Part shown: positions 60,803-64,000 of the stretch, piece after piece
Numbering within the stretch: position 1 is the stretch's first letter
Layout: each line of letters opens with the position of its first letter
DNA from: Morganella morganii
GTDB lineage: Bacteria; Pseudomonadota; Gammaproteobacteria; Enterobacterales; Enterobacteriaceae
Length of the DNA stretch: 64,000 bases
Assembly: GCF_019242955.1 (NCBI RefSeq)
Contig: NZ_CP066129.1
Span: 2,480,001 to 2,544,000 of the forward strand
Direction of reading: 5' to 3'
Notes under the pieces: model-generated
Seen by the model: only the letters and a program-made list of their open reading frames with translations
Database searches by the model: none
What the model was told of the DNA's origin: nothing
Translations under genes and position numbers: made by a program

Positions 60803-61186
60803 ATGCATGAAACAGAATTATTCAGAAAACTGATTCGTCAGGAGAAACGGTTGCACCGTCCGTGGTACAGAGGGGATTATCAGACGCTCTCAGTCCTGCT
60901 GCATCCGGCATTCTTTGAATTTTGCCGCTCAGGTGTATCCGCTGACAAAGACGACACACTGAATGACCTGTTATCACCGGTACAGCATGCACAGCACATC
61001 TATTCCGGTGATTATCGCTGTTCACAAATCAGCGACAATTGTGTGTTAATAACCTACCGCAGCTTTCAGCTGGCCGGAGGCCGCTGTATCAGAGAAACGA
61101 ACCGCTCATCCCTGTGGACAGAAACCGCCCCGGATATCTGGCAACTGCGTTTTCATCAGGGCACGCCGTCAGAACGGGAAGAGTAA
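60803..61186 (+). CDS. DUF4440/SnoaL-like protein
   Basis: 127 residues from ATG 60803, 18 bases after the yfbR stop, so possibly cotranscribed with it. The pattern of an NTF2-like DUF4440 protein is clear: an N-terminal helix ending in W[19 protein letters not shown], a central strand [22 protein letters not shown], and the end [12 protein letters not shown]. Function is not known; relatives bind small molecules. Its 3' end overlaps the convergent yfbS gene by 18 bases. Not present at this place in E. coli. Confidence 0.8.
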   Translation: MHETELFRKLIRQEKRLHRPWYRGDYQTLSVLLHPAFFEFCRSGVSADKDDTLNDLLSPVQHAQHIYSGDYRCSQISDNCVLITYRSFQLAGGRCIRETNRSSLWTETAPDIWQLRFHQGTPSEREE

Positions 61187-62998
61187 CGGGATCACCGCGA
61201 TACTGATTGCCATCACCACCAGCGTAAACGGCACGCCGATTTTGACGAAATCCCCGAAGGTGTAATTTCCCGGCCCGAGCACCAGCGTATTGACCGGTGA
61301 TGACACCGGCGTCATAAAGGCCGCCGACGCCGCCACCCCCACCACCATCGCAAACGGCAGCGGCGATACCTGCATTTCATACGCGGCCTGAATAGCAATC
61401 GGTGCCATCAGAACGGCGGTTGCGGTATTCGAGATAAACAGGCCAATCGTGGCGCACAGCACAAACAGCGCTGTCAGCATGACATGCGGCCCCAGATCAC
61501 CTGCGACATCCATCAGCCCGCTGACAATCAGCGTGATACCGCCGGTTTTCTGTAACGCCAGCGCAAACGGCATCATCCCCACAATCAGAATGATGCTCGG
61601 CCAGTGAATTGAGCGGTACGCACTTTCCATATCGATACAGCGGAATTTCCCCATCAGCAGGCAGGCAATCAGTGCCGCAATAAAATTCGGGATTTCATTG
61701 GTGACCATCATCGCCACCATCAGCGCCAGACAAAACAGGGCATGCGGTGCCTGAGATGCTGCCGGCACCACAGCTTCCGCTTCCGCTGCCAGATTCAGCA
61801 CAATAAAGTGACGCCGTTTGGTCGCCAGCGCGCGGATAATTTTCCAGTCGCCGACCACCAGCAGAATATCCCCGAGTTGCAGCGGCTCATCCACAATATT
61901 GCCGTCAAGGGCAGAGCCGCCCCGCCGCAACCCCAGCACATTCAGGCCGTAACGGGTACGGAAACCGATATCCCGCAGGCTTTTGCCGATAAGTTCACTT
62001 TCAGGATTCAGGGAGACTTCCGCCATCCCCACGTTGCGGGAGTGTTCAGAGAAATATTCACCGCGCAGGATCATCGGTTCCAGCATCTGTTCGGCACAAA
62101 ATTCGCGCAGATCCATATCACTGGCCGACATATCAATCAGCAGTACATCACGGTCACGCAGTTCCATACCGCCGGTTGCACCGACCATCACCCGCCGGAA
62201 ACGCCGCCAGCGCTCAATCCCCACCACATTGGCACCGTAACGGGTACGCAGGTGCAGTTCATCGAGCGTTTTGCCAATCAGCGGCGAGCCGTTACGGACA
62301 GCAAGACGCCGCGCACGGCCGCTCAGTTTGTAGTCGCGGATCAGGTCACGAAAGGTACGCTGTACATTGTCCCCTGCTTTCTCCGGCTGTTTGCTGCCCA
62401 GCCAGCGGCGGGCAATCAGCATATAGCCGACACCGGCCAGCAGGATCAGTAATCCGATAGGGGTAACCGAGAAGAAATGAAAGCCTTTGATACCTTCCAT
62501 TTCCAGGACACTGTTCACCACCATGTTCGGCGGTGTCGCCACCAGCGTCATCATACCGCTGATAAGCCCGGCAAAGCCGAGCGGCATCATCAGCCGGGAA
62601 GGCGGGATTTTCATACGTGCGGAGACACTGAGCACAACAGGGATAAAGATAGCCACCACGCCGGTCGAACTCATAAACGCGCCGAGCCCGGCAACACTGA
62701 CCATAAGGAACACCAGCAGACGGGTTTCGCCGGAGCCGGCCACCCGCACCAGCCAGTCACCCATCTGATAGGCAACCCCGGTACGCACCAGCCCCTCCCC
62801 GATAACAAACAGGGCGGCAATCAGCAGAATATTGGGATCACTGAAACCGGCAACGGCTTCATTAACGGTAAGCGTACCGCTGAGTACGAAGGCGGTGATC
62901 ACCAGCAACGCCACAACATCCATCCGGACCTTGTTGGTGGTAAATAAAACAATGGCGATAAACAGCAGGGTCAGCACCCACACGAGTTCCGTATTCAC
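61169..62998 (-). CDS. yfbS: Putative transporter YfbS (DASS family with two TrkA_C domains)
   Basis: 609 residues from the GTG at 62998, with AGAGGACGTTG upstream (an adjacent TTG is less likely). About 12 membrane helices of the divalent anion/SLC13 type are interrupted by a cytoplasmic region (about 210-400) with two RCK_C/TrkA_C domains, seen in [25 protein letters not shown] and [24 protein letters not shown]. Family signatures include the [16 protein letters not shown] and [17 protein letters not shown] segments. The substrate is unknown, possibly a dicarboxylate or sulfate-like anion. Confidence 0.9.
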   Translation of the reverse strand: MNTELVWVLTLLFIAIVLFTTNKVRMDVVALLVITAFVLSGTLTVNEAVAGFSDPNILLIAALFVIGEGLVRTGVAYQMGDWLVRVAGSGETRLLVFLMVSVAGLGAFMSSTGVVAIFIPVVLSVSARMKIPPSRLMMPLGFAGLISGMMTLVATPPNMVVNSVLEMEGIKGFHFFSVTPIGLLILLAGVGYMLIARRWLGSKQPEKAGDNVQRTFRDLIRDYKLSGRARRLAVRNGSPLIGKTLDELHLRTRYGANVVGIERWRRFRRVMVGATGGMELRDRDVLLIDMSASDMDLREFCAEQMLEPMILRGEYFSEHSRNVGMAEVSLNPESELIGKSLRDIGFRTRYGLNVLGLRRGGSALDGNIVDEPLQLGDILLVVGDWKIIRALATKRRHFIVLNLAAEAEAVVPAASQAPHALFCLALMVAMMVTNEIPNFIAALIACLLMGKFRCIDMESAYRSIHWPSIILIVGMMPFALALQKTGGITLIVSGLMDVAGDLGPHVMLTALFVLCATIGLFISNTATAVLMAPIAIQAAYEMQVSPLPFAMVVGVAASAAFMTPVSSPVNTLVLGPGNYTFGDFVKIGVPFTLVVMAISIAVIPLLFPF

Positions 62999-63118
62999 CA
63001 ACGTCCTCTTTCGTCAATGCCCGGACAGCGAACATCCTGTCTCATCGTTTTCTGTTAATGCACAGCCCCGGGGTTCTTCATCGTCTGACCGGGTACTGCG
63101 CCGCATGTTTACCGGCGG

Positions 63119-63787
63119 TCAGCCGGGACGACGGGTCAGCGTCACCGTGCCGTCCGCCGCTTTCTGAATCTCTATTTCTGTCAGTGAATCCACCCGCATC
63201 GCCAGTTCATCCGTGCGCGGTGTTCCGGCCGGGACATGTACGGCAATTACCTGACAACCGGCATCCAGCCCGGAGAGCAGACCGGCGGTGGCATCCTCAA
63301 ACACAAAACAGTCACGGGGTGCCAGCCCGAGCTTTTCCGCACCCAGCAGGTAGGGTTGCGGGTCCGGTTTACCGCGGGTGATATTATCGGCTGTCACCCA
63401 GGCATCCGGCTCCGGCAGATTCGCCGCACTGTGACGCGGACGGGCTATCGCCACTGAACCGGAAGTGACTATCGCCCACGGAATTTCAAGGGAAACCAGA
63501 CGCGCCAGCAGCGCCTGCGCACCGGGCAGGTCTGTGACCTGGTCACTCTCCCTGATCTCCTGCTCTGTCACCCACGCCAGCTGTGCGGCGATTTCGCTTT
63601 CATCCGCATCCGGCAGAAAATGGCGGATAGATTCAACCGCCGGTTTGCCGTGAATAAAATGCTTAACTTCATCCTCATCCGCACCGGTACGACGGGCAAA
63701 TGCCAGCCAGGCACGCTCCACCACATGCAGAGAATCCGCCAGTGTGCCGTCCAGATCAAACAAAAAGCCTTTTGCAGTCAGTGTCAT
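63119..63787 (-). CDS. yfbT: HAD sugar phosphatase YfbT (HxpA)
   Basis: 222 residues, beta-phosphoglucomutase-like HAD phosphatase acting on hexitol and sugar phosphates in E. coli (family knowledge). Motif I FLFDLDGTLADS, motif II VTSGS, the lysine in ITRGKPDPQPYLLGAEKLG, and motif IV FEDATAGLLSGLDAGC are intact. A helical cap lies at about 20-85. It lies upstream of yfbS on the same strand, as in E. coli, with 120 bases between. Confidence 0.92.
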   Translation of the reverse strand: MTLTAKGFLFDLDGTLADSLHVVERAWLAFARRTGADEDEVKHFIHGKPAVESIRHFLPDADESEIAAQLAWVTEQEIRESDQVTDLPGAQALLARLVSLEIPWAIVTSGSVAIARPRHSAANLPEPDAWVTADNITRGKPDPQPYLLGAEKLGLAPRDCFVFEDATAGLLSGLDAGCQVIAVHVPAGTPRTDELAMRVDSLTEIEIQKAADGTVTLTRRPG

Positions 63788-63816
63788 GCGTGCCTCGCCG
63801 TGCGGATACCGGAATG

Positions 63817-64000
63817 TTATGCGTTAAGGATCTGATTAATTTCCACTTCACTCAGGTGGTACTGGCGCGGACAGTTATGCCATGCACCCAGCATACGGAC
63901 GTATTTATCCCACATTGGTGTCTGGGAGTTAAAACCGTGGCTGCCGCTGTCAAAGTGGGTGTAACGTCCTTCCGTATTTACCAGAAAACGTACATAACTT
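63817..64000 (-). CDS. yfbU: YfbU family protein, 3' part only
   Basis: The last 61 codons of a minus-strand gene that continues beyond the window. The visible part reads through [21 protein letters not shown] and [18 protein letters not shown] to the final NA, which follows E. coli YfbU closely. The function of YfbU is unknown. The gene lies 30 bases upstream of yfbT on the same strand, the same order as in E. coli. Confidence 0.92.
   Translation of the reverse strand, partial: SYVRFLVNTEGRYTHFDSGSHGFNSQTPMWDKYVRMLGAWHNCPRQYHLSEVEINQILNA

Noticed and set aside
61742-62452. 236-residue open frame antisense to yfbS
   Set aside because: Low-complexity His/Gln-rich translation typical of antisense frames.
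1-64000. CRISPR arrays, tRNA or rRNA genes, insertion sequences, prophage
   Set aside because: No regularly spaced repeats, no tRNA-like or rRNA-like sequence, and no transposase or phage gene could be seen.

Overview
The window is a chromosomal segment of a gammaproteobacterium of the order Enterobacterales, family Morganellaceae, most probably Morganella. I infer this from core genes of about 50% GC in Escherichia-like order, from a KatA catalase of the Proteus type, from a PqrA/SoxS-like regulator, and from xenorhabdolysin-type toxin genes. The species call is inference. I see no rRNA or tRNA genes, CRISPR array, phage or insertion sequence.

Layout. 1-8333: multidrug efflux operon mdtB-mdtC-baeS-baeR, with mdtD absent. 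8334-15700: a small dispersed repeat, a membrane protein of unknown function, trhP (yegQ), the sRNA cyaR with its CRP site, yegS, fbaB, a palindromic intergenic repeat, rluF, thiD and cspE. 15700-26190: pagP, pheP, a mgrB gene that is easily missed, a SoxS/PqrA-like regulator, yidA, brnQ, an ankyrin protein, amiD, a glutathione transferase, a CatB-like acetyltransferase and an alanine/sodium symporter. 26190-28890: an AT-rich, gene-poor stretch with an orphan terminator, a GhoT/OrtT-type membrane toxin gene interrupted by a one-base homopolymer shift, and two small ORFs. 28895-32030: satP, the second copy of the dispersed repeat, yfaZ and katA. 32033-39165: menaquinone operon menF-D-H-B-C-E on the minus strand. 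39350-41549: xaxAB-like binary toxin genes on the plus strand. 41626-56545: the complete complex I operon nuoA-N on the minus strand, with nuoC and nuoD fused. 57223-64000: lrhA, alaA, yfbR, a DUF4440 gene, yfbS, yfbT and the 3' end of yfbU.

How they fit together. The men and nuo operons supply the quinone and the NADH-oxidising pump of respiration. The mdt/bae operon and the SoxS-like gene point to drug and envelope-stress responses. mgrB, pagP and cyaR link to PhoPQ and CRP control of the envelope. The accessory load is small and sits between conserved blocks: xaxAB at the men/nuo junction and the toxin-like gene in the AT-rich gap.

The most unusual structure is a 145-bp repeat present twice with about 97% identity. 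Each copy lies between convergent genes, and each is bracketed by two copies of the local bidirectional terminator hairpin. This looks like an element that targets and duplicates terminators. A second notable item is the OrtT/GhoT-like gene broken by a run of eight T residues.
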